Origin: PALSA-1196 sp036833805
GTDB taxonomy: Bacteria > Pseudomonadota > Gammaproteobacteria > Steroidobacterales > Steroidobacteraceae
Reading direction: 5' to 3'
Assembly: GCA_036833805.1 (NCBI GenBank)
Contig: DAITPA010000010.1
Coordinates: 1 to 48,460, forward strand
DNA length: 48,460 nucleotides
The notes under the pieces were generated by a model. That model saw nothing but the letters and a program-made list of their open reading frames with translations, ran no database searches and was not told where the DNA came from. The position numbers and the translations under genes are program-made. This document shows, in pieces, positions 7,365-15,642 of the stretch (the first letter of the stretch is position 1; each line of letters begins with the position of its first letter).

Positions 7365-10171
7365 GAACTCTTCCTCAAGGCGGCAGGAGCCGCTGGCGGC
7401 GCGTCCGGAATCGCCTCATCTGCAGCAGCGCTTGCGTGCAAGGCCGCCTGCACGATGCCTTGCTGTTCGGCTTCGTGCACCTTTATATGCCCGGTGGCGG
7501 GTGCCGCGGCCGAAGCGCGGCCCGCGTACAGTACTTCGCGCCGTGCGCCCGCAAACTCCTGCAGTCGGTGCCGGATCTGATACCAAGCGCCTTGATTCTG
7601 CGGCTCCTCCTGGCACCAGATGAGCTCGCGCGCGTTCGGATAGCGGCGCAGAACGGCGGCGTATTCCTCGCCAGGGAAAGGATACAGCTGCTCGATGCGC
7701 ACCAGCGCCACATCGGGCACGCCCTCCTTACGCCGCGCCTTCAACAGGTCAAAATAGACTTTGCCGGCGCAGAAGACGATTCGGCGCACGGGCTCGACCG
7801 GAACATCGTCGATCTCGCCGATCACGGTAGCGAATCCTCCGCGCGTGAAGTCCTGCAGCGCGGAGACCGACAGTTCGTGTCGCAGCAGGCTCTTCGGCGT
7901 CATCAAGATAAGGGGCTTTCTCAAGTGCTGCAGCATCTGCCGCCGCAATACATGAAACATTTGCGCCGGCGTTGAGGGTACACACACCTGCATGTTCGAC
8001 TCTGCGCACAGCTGCAGAAAACGCTCAAGGCGCGCCGAGGAATGCTCCGGCCCCTGTCCCTCATAGCCGTGTGGCAGAAACAGCACAAGCCCGCACATCC
8101 GGCCCCATTTGGCCTCGCCGGAGCTGATGAACTGATCGATGATGACCTGCGCGCCGTTCGCGAAATCGCCAAACTGGCCTTCCCAGATGACGAGCGTGTT
8201 GGGCTCCGTCGTCGAATACCCGTACTCGAAGCCCATGACGGCCTCTTCCGACAGCACCGAATCGATGACCTCGAAGCGCGGCTGGCGCTCGGCGACATGC
8301 TGCAGAGGAATGAAGGTGCGGCCGCTCGCTTGGTCGTGCAACGCGGCATGCCGATGGAAGAACGTTCCGCGCGCGCTGTCCTGGCCAGTCAACCGCACTG
8401 CAAAGCCGTCCTCCAACAGCGCTGCGTACGCCAAGGTCTCAGCGCATCCCCAGTCAAGGGGCAGCTCGCCGGCAATCATGCGCCTGCGATTGGCCATGAG
8501 CTGCGCGACGCGCGGCTGCAGCGTGAACTCCGCGGGGACGGCGACGATGCGCTGGCCGAGCGCGCGCAAGCGGCGCATTTGCAACGCGGTCTGCACGCGC
8601 TCGGTCCAGTCAACCTGCAAATACTGGCTCCAATCGACCGTATGCTTGTTCCCGATCATGCCGAGCGATGCACGTGCCTGCGGGCGGCCTTCATCGAGGC
8701 CCTGGCGATACTGCTCGAGCATCGCGGAAGCCTCGCTCGCGGTGAGCACGCCCTCTTTGACAAGCCGCGCGGAGTAGATCTCGCGCACCGTCGGATGCGC
8801 TCGGATCGCGCGGTACATGAGGGGCTGCGTTGCAGCCGGCTCGTCGGCCTCGTTGTGCCCGTGGCGGCGGTAGCAGACAAGATCAATAACGACATCCTTG
8901 TGAAAGCGCACGCGGTATTCAAGTGCGAGCCGCGCCACGAACACGACCGCCTCCGGATCGTCCGCGTTGACATGAAAGATCGGCGCTTCGAGCATCTTTG
9001 CAATGTCGCTGCAATAGGTGGTCGAGCGTGCGTCGCGCACATCGGTGGTGAAGCCAACCTGATTGTTGATCACAACGTGAAGCGTGCCGCCGGTGTAGAA
9101 GCCGCGCGCCTGCGAGAGCTGCAGCGTTTCCATGACCACGCCCTGGCCTGCGAATGCGGCATCACCGTGCACAAGGAGCGCGAGAACGCGCTCGCCGCGC
9201 GCATCGCCGCGCCGCTCCTGCCGGGCCCGCACCGAGCCTTCGACGACCGCATCAACAACTTCGAGGTGCGACGGGTTGAAGGCGAGCACGACGTGCACAT
9301 TCCCGGCCGAGGTGCGCAGGTCGGCCGAGAATCCCTTGTGGTACTTCACGTCGCCCGAGCCGCGCGTCGGCACAATGTCCGACTTGCCCTCGAATTCCGA
9401 AAACATGACCGAGGGCGACTTGCCGAGGAGGTTCACGAGCACGTTGAGGCGGCCGCGATGCGCCATGCCGATCACGACTTCCTCAACGCCTGCAACCCCG
9501 CAGTGTTGAATGAGGTCGTCAAGTAAGGCGATGAATGCATCCGCGCCCTCAAGAGAGAAGCGCTTCTGCCCGACGTATTTCGTGTGCAGGTAGCGCTCCA
9601 GCCCCTCCGCCACCGTCAGCTGCCACAAAAGATCGCGCCGTTCGGCAACGCTGAAATTGTGGCCGACGCGGCCGGCCTGGAACTCATCCTGCAGCCAAAG
9701 TCGCTCCTGCGAATCCGAAACGTGCGCGAATTCGGCACCAATGGTGCCGGAATAGATCTGCTCAAGCTCGGCCAGAATGTTGCGCAGCTTGAGGCGCTTG
9801 GGGATCGCGCCGGTGCGGCTGCCGGTAAAAAACTCGCACTCGAGATCGCTCTCGCCCAGACCAAAATATTCGAGGTCGAGCACGCGCGGCCTGGGCCGCT
9901 GCATGAGACCTAGAGGATCGAGCTTGGCAAGCAAATGGCCGCGGTTGGTCCAGATCTGCACGAGGCGCGAGACTGCGGCCTGCTTGGCGCTGGCGACGCC
10001 AGCGCTGCGCGCCTGCTGCACCGGGTCATTCTGCTCGCCGGGCGCTGCGAGGCTGTCGAAGAGCGCGCGCCATTGGGCTTGAACGCTCGCAGGATCATGC
10101 AGATATTGCTCGTAGAGAGCGTCTAGGAACTCGGCGTTGCCGCCGTAGAGAGGTGTGGATTCAAAACTCAT
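7361..10171 (-). CDS. sucA: 2-oxoglutarate dehydrogenase E1
   Basis: 936 residues from MSFESTPLYGGNAEFLDALY; E. coli SucA has 933. This is the thiamine-diphosphate decarboxylase of the 2-oxoglutarate dehydrogenase complex. Visible motifs include VIGMAHRGRLNVLVNLLGK, the thiamine-diphosphate-binding HGDAAFAGQGVVMETL and a C-terminal transketolase-like region (FGDFANGAQVIIDQF). The open frame extends 10 codons further to a TTG. The ATG is preferred because it matches the family N-terminus and overlaps the stop of the upstream small membrane gene by 4 bases. The long open frames on the opposite strand are shadows of its codon bias. Confidence 0.97.
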   Translation of the reverse strand: MSFESTPLYGGNAEFLDALYEQYLHDPASVQAQWRALFDSLAAPGEQNDPVQQARSAGVASAKQAAVSRLVQIWTNRGHLLAKLDPLGLMQRPRPRVLDLEYFGLGESDLECEFFTGSRTGAIPKRLKLRNILAELEQIYSGTIGAEFAHVSDSQERLWLQDEFQAGRVGHNFSVAERRDLLWQLTVAEGLERYLHTKYVGQKRFSLEGADAFIALLDDLIQHCGVAGVEEVVIGMAHRGRLNVLVNLLGKSPSVMFSEFEGKSDIVPTRGSGDVKYHKGFSADLRTSAGNVHVVLAFNPSHLEVVDAVVEGSVRARQERRGDARGERVLALLVHGDAAFAGQGVVMETLQLSQARGFYTGGTLHVVINNQVGFTTDVRDARSTTYCSDIAKMLEAPIFHVNADDPEAVVFVARLALEYRVRFHKDVVIDLVCYRRHGHNEADEPAATQPLMYRAIRAHPTVREIYSARLVKEGVLTASEASAMLEQYRQGLDEGRPQARASLGMIGNKHTVDWSQYLQVDWTERVQTALQMRRLRALGQRIVAVPAEFTLQPRVAQLMANRRRMIAGELPLDWGCAETLAYAALLEDGFAVRLTGQDSARGTFFHRHAALHDQASGRTFIPLQHVAERQPRFEVIDSVLSEEAVMGFEYGYSTTEPNTLVIWEGQFGDFANGAQVIIDQFISSGEAKWGRMCGLVLFLPHGYEGQGPEHSSARLERFLQLCAESNMQVCVPSTPAQMFHVLRRQMLQHLRKPLILMTPKSLLRHELSVSALQDFTRGGFATVIGEIDDVPVEPVRRIVFCAGKVYFDLLKARRKEGVPDVALVRIEQLYPFPGEEYAAVLRRYPNARELIWCQEEPQNQGAWYQIRHRLQEFAGARREVLYAGRASAAAPATGHIKVHEAEQQGIVQAALHASAAADEAIPDAPPAAPAALRKSS

Positions 10172-10659
10172 GGCCCGAGTATGTGATGATCGCACAGCCA
10201 ATACTCGTACGCGACCAGCGTCGCATATCCGAGCAGCACCGTGTACAGCACGATTCCGACGGGCATCCGGCCGAACGCGCGCGCGCGCGCGACCGCAGTC
10301 AGGAGAACAACCCCCACGGAGGTTAGGCCGATCTTTGTAAGCGCAAATGCGTGCGGCGATCCGTCAAGGAGCGCAGCCATAACGGGATTGGCTTCGTAGG
10401 CACCGTTTGCGAGCAGCGTTACAGTCAGAAACGCGTCCACACAAGATAAAATAACGATCAGCAACGCGACGGCGAGCCATCTTGAGTCGTGCCAATCGAT
10501 GGCCGCAAACCCCGCGTCTGACTGGCGGCGCGTGTCGCGGCGCCGGGGGGTCCGGTTACCCTGCAAAAGCGCGTGCAGCGTGCGGCTACGGCGCTCGCCT
10601 GTAGTGCGTTGCTCCGCGGCACCTGCTACGGACTTATTCTCTGGGGGCTTGCCCGACAT
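10168..10659 (-). CDS. Small membrane protein, DUF5658-like
   Basis: 163 residues from ATG (MSGKPPENKS); a GTG 11 codons upstream is an alternative start. The first 70 residues are basic and hydrophilic and probably cytoplasmic. About three or four hydrophobic segments follow (WLAVALLIVILSCVDAFLTV, FALTKIGLTSVGVVLLTAVA, MPVGIVLYTVLLGYATLVAY). The pattern of DAFLTV, then EANPVMAALL and a late VAYEYW resembles DUF5658 proteins, whose function is unknown. It overlaps sucA by 4 bp and may be co-transcribed ahead of it. Confidence 0.65.
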   Translation of the reverse strand: MSGKPPENKSVAGAAEQRTTGERRSRTLHALLQGNRTPRRRDTRRQSDAGFAAIDWHDSRWLAVALLIVILSCVDAFLTVTLLANGAYEANPVMAALLDGSPHAFALTKIGLTSVGVVLLTAVARARAFGRMPVGIVLYTVLLGYATLVAYEYWLCDHHILGP

Positions 10660-10782
10660 CTTAATGCGTTGTCCGATTTTTTCGACCGGCACGCTATTTT
10701 AACGGCACTGCGGCTGGGTGCTGTGGTCAAGTGTGTGAGCCGCATCACAATGCGGTGTTTCCCGCCCCGCGGGCTTAACAGA

Positions 10783-10859
10783 TGGCGTCCCCGGCCCGAT
10801 TTGAACGGGCGACCCCCGCCTTAGGAGGGCGGTGCTCTATCCAGCTGAGCTACGGGGAC
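10783..10859 (-). tRNA. tRNA-Arg(CCT), copy 1
   Basis: The minus strand folds into a complete cloverleaf. The acceptor GTCCCCG pairs with CGGGGAC, the D arm is AGCTCAGCTGGATAGAGC and the T arm is centred on GTTCAAATC. The anticodon loop CTCCTAA gives CCU, reading AGG codons. Discriminator G and an encoded CCA lie at 10783-10786. The gene was probably once transcribed behind tRNA-Ala(CGC), but the inserted element now separates them. Confidence 0.95.
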
Positions 10860-10899
10860 GGGCGGATTCGCACCGGCAGTGGCGCTGAGCGCAGTTGAA

Positions 10900-10945
10900 A
10901 TGGTGGAGCGGAAGGGGATCGAACCCTCGACCTTCGCATTGCGAA
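10900..10945 (-). repeat. attL-like site: 46-bp tRNA-Ala 3'-half fragment, copy 1
   Basis: These 46 bases match 20502-20547 exactly, which is the tRNA-Ala(CGC) 3' half from CCA through the T arm to the anticodon loop. The match ends sharply after the anticodon loop. This is the classic attachment-site duplication left by tyrosine integrases that insert into tRNA 3' ends. The remaining tRNA half is absent, so the fragment is not a functional tRNA. Confidence 0.9.
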
Positions 10946-11333
10946 TGGGAAAACGGCCCTTTCAATACCCGAGTGTTTTAGCTAATTGCTTGAAAATACT
11001 GGCACACGATGGACGCTCGTGGACGCTCGCATCACTTGTTTCCGCACACTTTCTGGCACACCCCGCCGATCCAAACAGCGCTCCACGCGCGGCGCGCACG
11101 GTGCATACAGTACCCGAGTCCTCCCGGCACTGCATGCACGCCTGCAGATCGCGCGCCTACCCTGCGCCGCCATGGTCGAGGGTCGCCAGAACGCGCGCGT
11201 GACGTGCCGCCGTTGCCAATACGCGGCTGAGCTTGACCCCCTGGCACTGAGGGGCCTGCGCGGCGAGCGCCTGAAGCAGTCAGTGCGGAGCCCGCGCCGC
11301 CGCGCTAACTCGCAGGGCCCTGTCGCCACCGCA

Positions 11334-11903
11334 TCAATCTCGGCTAGTGCGCGCCTGCTCGCGATCCGGCGGGCAGTCAATTGCTGGGCTCTTTTCGCTC
11401 TCAGCACCGCCGACGCTCACCGTGCTCATCGCGAAAACGCAAGGCCTTGGAGGTAATCGCAGCGTTACATGCATCTTCGCGATGGCCGGCACGTTTGCTA
11501 TCTTTACAAGAGCCGTCGCATTTGGTCCCGAGTAGACATTATAGGAGGCGATCGGTGTGACTGGCGTACTGCCATCGCTATTCGCCGTGGGAGCGGACCA
11601 GGCGAGTCTGATCGTTTGCTTGTTGCCGTGTTCGCATCCCGCGAGCTGCGTCGCGACGAAGCCCGCGATGGCCAGCAGCAACAAAACAAGAAGCCAGCTC
11701 TGCCGATGCACCTGCACCGCCGGCAGCGATTGCGTATAGCGCAGGCCAGTTCCGGGCAACCCGAGGGTCACGCTCGGCTTGCGCCGGCCGCCAAACGTGA
11801 GCCAGCTTCCGACGCGGCCAACTGACAGCGACGCGCCGCCCTTCGAGAGGTTCACCCTCAACCCGGGAAGCAACCGAACACGGCGATAGAAGCGGAAGCC
11901 CAT
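11334..11903 (-). CDS. DUF4236 protein with a fibronectin type III-like region, copy 1
   Basis: 189 residues. The N-terminus MGFRFYRRVRLLPGLRVNLS continues into KGGASLSVGRVGSW and LPGTGLRYTQS, a typical DUF4236 domain (residues 1-58), found in many prophage and island proteins of unknown role. One transmembrane segment follows (SWLLVLLLLAIAGFVATQLA, about 69-88). The C-terminal half resembles a fibronectin type III fold (IRLAWSAPT, PVTPIASYNVYSGPNA, VGGAESEKSPA), so it may be displayed outside the membrane. The region around LRLPPRPCVFAM fits the fold less well and could be partly degenerate. It faces away from the integrase fragment. Confidence 0.7.
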   Translation of the reverse strand: MGFRFYRRVRLLPGLRVNLSKGGASLSVGRVGSWLTFGGRRKPSVTLGLPGTGLRYTQSLPAVQVHRQSWLLVLLLLAIAGFVATQLAGCEHGNKQTIRLAWSAPTANSDGSTPVTPIASYNVYSGPNATALVKIANVPAIAKMHVTLRLPPRPCVFAMSTVSVGGAESEKSPAIDCPPDREQARTSRD

Positions 11904-12018
11904 GACTCAGTGTACGCCGGCGCCAATGCGTTCTTCATCATTTCAAGTTCGATGGATTGGGCGGAAGGTGCTTCGGTTGTCGGGAACGCGCTGCGTTGTC
12001 CGTGATCCGCACCGCTAA

Positions 12019-12279
12019 TGCTCTCATGAGCATCTGCAAGAACGATGCACCGCCTCAACACTCCTACACGAGAAGGGGTATGACCCGGCGCTGATCGAAT
12101 TGCAGCTTGCCCACGTAATGGGCGGCGTCGCCGGAATATATGATCGATCGCAACGCTTGCCCGAGCGGCGCGCAATGATGCAAGAGTGGGCGGATTATTT
12201 AGATGCGCTCAAGGCTGCGGACAAGGCTCCGAGAGCCGCGCTAAAGACCGCACACTGGGCCACTAATCGTGTGAGATAA
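12019..12279 (+). pseudogene. Tyrosine recombinase (P4-type integrase) C-terminal fragment, copy 1
   Basis: An open stretch of 86 codons after an in-frame TAA encodes LLHEKGYDPALIELQLAH, then IYDRSQRLPERRAMMQEWAD and YLDALK. This is the end of the catalytic domain of P4-like integrases, including the tyrosine nucleophile in the YDR motif and the conserved His of QLAH. The N-terminal DNA-binding domains and the Arg and HxxR part of the active site are missing, so it cannot be active. The ORF on the opposite strand here is a shadow. Its presence explains how the element came to sit at a tRNA 3' end. Confidence 0.85.
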
Positions 12280-12500
12280 TGCGCGGTTCGATAATTTACC
12301 AAAACGGCTTCGACTATGGGCAATCGAGTTGGTTGGGCGGCAAGCATGGGCGGCTGTAGCAGCAACATTACCGGCGAACACACTGTTTCTGAATCTGTGG
12401 TTAGAGCCAATACGCCGGGAAATGCCGCCATATGACGGGAAGGCTAATCGTTGAGCGACGTATCGATATACTACGTGGGTTGGGTGTTGGAAAGACAAAC

Positions 12501-12824
12501 ATGAGCAAAGCCACAATGTTTGAACTGATCCTCGTGCCGTCGAGTGATAACGCGGACGCTTGCAGTGCTGAATATCAGGCAGGACTAAAGGAATTTACTA
12601 GCCAGGCACGTGCCACCAGCCAACGAGGCTTTGCCATGGATAGCGTTGTGGGAGGGGGTGGGCCGATTGGGGTGCACGTGCATATGCGGCGATGCGGCAG
12701 AGCTGCTGCTTACTTGCGCTTACCTGCGATTCTGCATTTGGCCCCAGCTACGACAGCGCTGTACATGCCTACAAAACCATTCGGAGGCTCAGGAAGATCA
12801 TTACAGATTAATACCCAGTCTTGA
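12501..12824 (+). pseudogene. Probable 5' gene fragment, MSKATMFELILVPSSDN protein, copy 1
   Basis: The first 58 codons from ATG (MSKATMFELILVPSSDN, then EYQAGLKEFTSQARA and GFAMDSVVGGGGPIG) have a strand-helix-strand pattern like a real small domain. After GGPIG the reading turns into low-quality sequence and runs 115 bp over the 3' end of the convergent membrane-protein gene. This suggests a truncated gene. The N-terminal half faintly recalls small effector-associated constant-component domains; this is only an impression. Confidence 0.35.
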
Positions 12825-13258
12825 TATTCGATCTCTCGCTGTGGATCTACCGGCTTTGAAAGACGAATAGCCACGAACGTTACTTCGCTGTGTTCTGGTG
12901 AAAGTACAGCTCCCTGAACGCTGCCGACAATAGCATTAAATTGATATAAAGCATTTGGATCGCGATTTTCGGGTGGTAGTTGAGAAGCGAATCCACCAAA
13001 ATTGTTGGTTATCGCCTGAGCGTTTTGCTGTGCAATAGACTGACTGCCGCTCGCGCTAATTGCAGTGGTTGCCTCGTGCGTCCGAATATACGGCCACAAG
13101 AAACACACCGCAGCAGCCAACGCAGACGCCCCGGCTAACCAAAGGAGTCTTCGCCCCCATTCCTCGTGTCCGGTTGTCCAGATCATGGCCAAGCGCGCCG
13201 AAAAACAGGCAGCGGTCAAGCCAAAAAATCCCCAAAATGCGGCGTTATCAAGACCCAT
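12710..13258 (-). CDS. Membrane protein of unknown function, copy 1
   Basis: 182 residues with a strong ribosome-binding site (AGGAGGGATCT directly before ATG). Two N-terminal hydrophobic segments (about 6-28, FWGFFGLTAACFSARLAMIW, and about 38-58, LLWLAGASALAAAVCFLWPY) form a hairpin anchor. A Gln/Ser/Asn-rich stretch (SASGSQSIAQQNAQAITNNF) and a soluble domain of about 110 residues follow, predicted to face the cytoplasm if both segments span the membrane. No family is recognised. Its 3' end overlaps a convergent fragment. Confidence 0.65.
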   Translation of the reverse strand: MGLDNAAFWGFFGLTAACFSARLAMIWTTGHEEWGRRLLWLAGASALAAAVCFLWPYIRTHEATTAISASGSQSIAQQNAQAITNNFGGFASQLPPENRDPNALYQFNAIVGSVQGAVLSPEHSEVTFVAIRLSKPVDPQREIEYQDWVLICNDLPEPPNGFVGMYSAVVAGAKCRIAGKRK

Positions 13259-13349
13259 AGATCCCTCCTAGGTAACGGGATTCTATGGCGTTTACGTGGG
13301 GGTTGCGCGGCTTGAAATCAGACGCTCAGCGATCAGACTTTTGGCGGCA

Positions 13350-13532
13350 TCACTCGCACCGAAACTCCAGCTCGGCGTGATCGGCGGACACCATTGGTGA
13401 AGCCATTCTCTCCTGTCCTGCCGTGAGGAGCTGCATCTGCTTGTGATCTTTTTCGCAAAATGCAGCCGCACGTTTGAGCGCTGACGAGCGGGCATCTAGC
13501 CACGCCGTCGCGACGCTCTGGATCGCCCGGCA
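13350..13532 (-). pseudogene. Remnant of a small Cys-containing envelope protein, copy 1
   Basis: An open stretch of 60 codons after a TAG, with no ATG start, reads WLDARSSALKRAAAFCEK and ends AELEFRCE. The pattern of an Ala-rich helix with a Cys, then a C-terminal FRC, is seen in small proteobacterial lipoproteins of unknown function. The N-terminal signal region is not in frame upstream, so this looks like a decayed gene. A perfect 16-bp palindrome (CGGCGGCATGCCGCCG) lies upstream at 13609-13624. Confidence 0.3.
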
Positions 13533-13801
13533 CTAGCGGCGCATCGGGGAGTTGAGCAGTGAACTGGCGACTGGCAGTCCGGGGCGGCAAGGGGAGAAAG
13601 CTTCCCCGCGGCGGCATGCCGCCGGCAAGCCAAGCTGAAGAAACCTCAAGCTGGCGAATCAGGGCTGCGCCGTCGGCGGTCGCTGATTGACAGCTGACGG
13701 GATGCGGACAGCGGAGCTTGCGTTTGAGCGGCGGCAAAATTCTGGATGCATTGCTTCCGCCGGATTTACCGGGCACTTCCTTCCCAAAAGGAGAACGCCA
13801 T

Positions 13802-14212
13802 ATGCGTACCTCAGCCTTAATCGCCGTTTTAGGTCTATCAGCGTGCGCTGTCGCCATGGCGACTTCCGGTACTGGTGGGAACAGTAGTGGTGGCGGTGGC
13901 AGCCACACCGCTGCTGGTGGCGCTCACTCAAGTAGTCACGGCGCCAGGGAAGGCCACGCCGCCGGAGGGTCTGCCGCCAGTGAAGGCCATTTGTCCGCAG
14001 CAACCGTCACGAAGGAAACGGTTGCCGGCCGGCAAGCGATCGTCACCTCGTACAAAATGCCCAAACCGTTATCCGAAGCCCAACGCAATAAATTTCACCG
14101 GGCGGCCTTTTTTGAAGGCGCGGCGAATGGGCACCAGTACTTGTGCTTTGACACTCATTACCTGCTGCAGTCCCTCGAACGGCACTGTTACAACTTAATA
14201 CCCTCAAGGTAG
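13802..14212 (+). CDS. Putative lipoprotein, Gly/Ser/His-rich, copy 1
   Basis: 136 residues; the ATG follows the ribosome-binding site AAAGGAGAACGCCAT. The N-terminus MRTSALIAVLGLSAC ends in a lipobox (LSAC), predicting export and lipidation. Residues 22-60 are a flexible Gly/Ser/His/Ala segment (GGNSSGGGGSHTAAGG). The C-terminal part (TVAGRQAIVTSYKMPKPLSE, then YLCFDTHYLLQSLERHCYN) has two cysteines. No family is recognised. Longer upstream readings are discarded because they lack this ribosome-binding site and signal. Confidence 0.65.
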   Translation: MRTSALIAVLGLSACAVAMATSGTGGNSSGGGGSHTAAGGAHSSSHGAREGHAAGGSAASEGHLSAATVTKETVAGRQAIVTSYKMPKPLSEAQRNKFHRAAFFEGAANGHQYLCFDTHYLLQSLERHCYNLIPSR

Positions 14213-14217
14213 CGGCT

Positions 14218-14244
14218 CGGATTCTCTAGCGCACTGAGAATCCG
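14218..14244. terminator. Stem-loop after the lipoprotein gene, copy 1
   Basis: CGGATTCTC and GAGAATCCG form a perfect 9-bp stem around the loop TAGCGCACT, 5 bp after the lipoprotein stop codon. There is no T tract, so it may act as an mRNA 3' stabiliser or a weak terminator. Confidence 0.4.
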
Positions 14245-14369
14245 TTCGGAAAGCAAGGCAGTGATTAGCGGCCACCTTTCGGTGCTACTGTTTTGTAAGA
14301 AATTGTCAACCATCGTGATCTCAGGCCGTTGACCATAAGTATCGCCCTGAGTGGCCGGAAGGGCTCGTC

Positions 14370-14525
14370 ATGAGTTTCAAGGCTTCGATCAGCATCGCAG
14401 TGTTCGTGTGTGCAGCGCTTACGACTTTATCGGCAGCGGTCGCTGCGAACCCACAGGGGAGCAAGACCGCGAATACCCCCCACATCTCGGTCAACCGCGA
14501 GTACCTCAGACACAGCAATTCGTAG
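14370..14525 (+). CDS. Small secreted peptide, copy 1
   Basis: 51 residues starting MSFKASISIAVFVCAALTTL with a clear signal peptide ending AAVAA and a putative cleavage before NPQG. The mature part would be only about 25 residues (ending EYLRHSNS). A purine-rich GGAAGGG lies 8 bp before the ATG. Reading continues in-frame after two stop codons (TAGTAG), so this may also be the head of a longer gene broken here. No family is recognised. Confidence 0.45.
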   Translation: MSFKASISIAVFVCAALTTLSAAVAANPQGSKTANTPHISVNREYLRHSNS

Positions 14526-14726
14526 TAGACCCACGCGGTACGTGCCCGGCTCGAAGCGGCAGATCCCAAGCTCGCTGGGTTCTCGAGTGGTGCACGATTG
14601 TTTGCCGACGCTGAATCAGGGCGCCGGTACGAAGGACTGCGCAACCTACACGCGCTGAAACTAAGTCGTCACCGCAACGTTTCCCCGCGCCATGGATGGG
14701 AAGCCGCCCCGCGAGCAGGCGCCCTC

Positions 14727-15113
14727 TTACGAAATATCCGGGTGCCGTCGTAAATCAGAAGGGACGTAGACATAGATCTTGTCGAGGGGCGCGCTCTCAC
14801 CGTGGGCTGGCTTGGTTGGCGGCGGCTGCTTGACCGAACTCTCGTAGGTTGGATCCCACCAAACTACCTTTTTCCCACGCTCTTCAGCTTTTAGTCGAAG
14901 CATGAGCTCTGAGTGAGATTCCAACGCTCCGTTGAGCAAGTTTGCTCGTCTTTGCAGCTCGATCATGCCCGCCTGAAGGTCGATCACGCGATCCTGCGAC
15001 TTTTTGAGTTTTGCGCTGAACACTACGGAAGCAACAGCAGCAACGGCCATTGCCATGGTTGCAAGTGCTGTCCATTCAGTCGCGGACAAAAGCAAAAACG
15101 TGGGATCGCTCAT
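14727..15113 (-). CDS. Small single-pass membrane protein with coiled coil, copy 1
   Basis: 128 residues from MSDPTFLLLS, chosen because AAGGAGAAACGT lies just before that ATG; the longer reading has an unlikely Pro/Arg-rich head. One membrane segment (EWTALATMAMAVAAVASVVF) is followed by a predicted coiled coil (LKKSQDRVIDLQAGMIELQR, extending about 45 residues). The charged tail is Pro-rich and ends YVPSDLRRHPDIS. The layout resembles small phage or island accessory proteins; no function can be assigned. Confidence 0.6.
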   Translation of the reverse strand: MSDPTFLLLSATEWTALATMAMAVAAVASVVFSAKLKKSQDRVIDLQAGMIELQRRANLLNGALESHSELMLRLKAEERGKKVVWWDPTYESSVKQPPPTKPAHGESAPLDKIYVYVPSDLRRHPDIS

Positions 15114-15245
15114 ACGTTTCTCCTTGGGGAAAGGCCGCCCCTGCGGGCACGGCGGCCCTCCACGCGCCATATTTAATCAGGCTCTACAAGTTCCCGTTTG
15201 CCTCGGGGGATTCCAGGTCTGGCGAGCCAGATTCGCGAGGGCCGC

Positions 15246-15470
15246 TCATGATCGCGCCTCGAGAAGCGCCCTTGCTCGCTCGATCGATCTGAGACAGGAC
15301 ATGCGCAGCATGGTCGCGACCTCGTCGTACACGCCCTTGTGCTCGACGGCGAGCACCGCGGACATGATGCAAGCGCGAATCTGGGTGAGCTCGATGTTGA
15401 GGCCGTCGGCTAGGCTGCTTGCCGGGGCAGATTTGCGCCGTATGGCGCGGTTAGTCTTCGACTTAGCCAT
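15246..15470 (-). CDS. Small hypothetical protein, copy 1
   Basis: 74 residues. The ATG follows AAGGAGATGCAAC, a good ribosome-binding site. The N-terminus is basic (MAKSKTNRAIRRKSAPA) and the rest is predicted helical (LADGLNIELTQIRACIMSAV, MLRMSCLRSIERARALLEA). No family is recognised. It is the element gene nearest the right end and is read on the same strand as tRNA-Ala. Confidence 0.5.
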   Translation of the reverse strand: MAKSKTNRAIRRKSAPASSLADGLNIELTQIRACIMSAVLAVEHKGVYDEVATMLRMSCLRSIERARALLEARS

Positions 15471-15642
15471 GTTGCATCTCCTTGGGATGTGATGTGGTTA
15501 GCCGCTCGGCGTGATGACTGTCACGTCGGGCGGCGCTTTTGGAGTGCCGCAGACGAATTGAGAGGGGAATCTGTCGTTGCACTTAGCTGGCACTTATGGC
15601 CGCGAGCCAATTTCAGCGACTGTCACGAAACACTGGAATTTA

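Larger units (their letters stand above)
10784..15635. repeat. Direct tandem repeat, unit 1 (about 4852 bp)
   Basis: By reading line against line, the sequence from 10784 to 15635 recurs at 15644-20495 with a constant offset of 4860 and no difference found. The unit begins inside the 3' end of tRNA-Arg and ends just before tRNA-Ala in the second copy. Eight bases (15636-15643) separate the units. Exact identity means a very recent duplication, gene-conversion homogenisation, or an assembly artefact. Confidence 0.93.
10900..15635. mobile_element. tRNA-Ala-inserted integrative element, copy 1 (decayed)
   Basis: The segment is bounded on the left by the tRNA-Ala 3' fragment. In the second copy, its right end abuts the intact tRNA-Ala. 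It contains a broken integrase C-terminus, a DUF4236 protein, several small membrane or secreted proteins and gene remnants. No intact recombinase, replication or conjugation gene is seen. The 388 bp between the att fragment and the first gene (10946-11333) hold no recognisable gene. This suggests a decayed genomic island or cis-mobilisable remnant. Confidence 0.8.

Noticed and set aside
8042..9526. A 494-codon open frame on the plus strand
   Set aside because: It lies entirely antisense to sucA and shows no family motif; it results from the codon bias of the GC-rich gene.
10946..11333. Possible small genes between the att fragment and the DUF4236 gene
   Set aside because: Frames there have no ribosome-binding sites and no recognisable motifs.
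11858..12175. A 105-codon minus-strand frame
   Set aside because: It is antisense to the recognisable integrase fragment at 12019-12279.
13333..13908. A 191-codon minus-strand frame in the island (and its copy at 18193-18768)
   Set aside because: Low-complexity Pro/Arg-rich composition, no ribosome-binding site, and overlap with the lipoprotein gene, which has a good start and signal.
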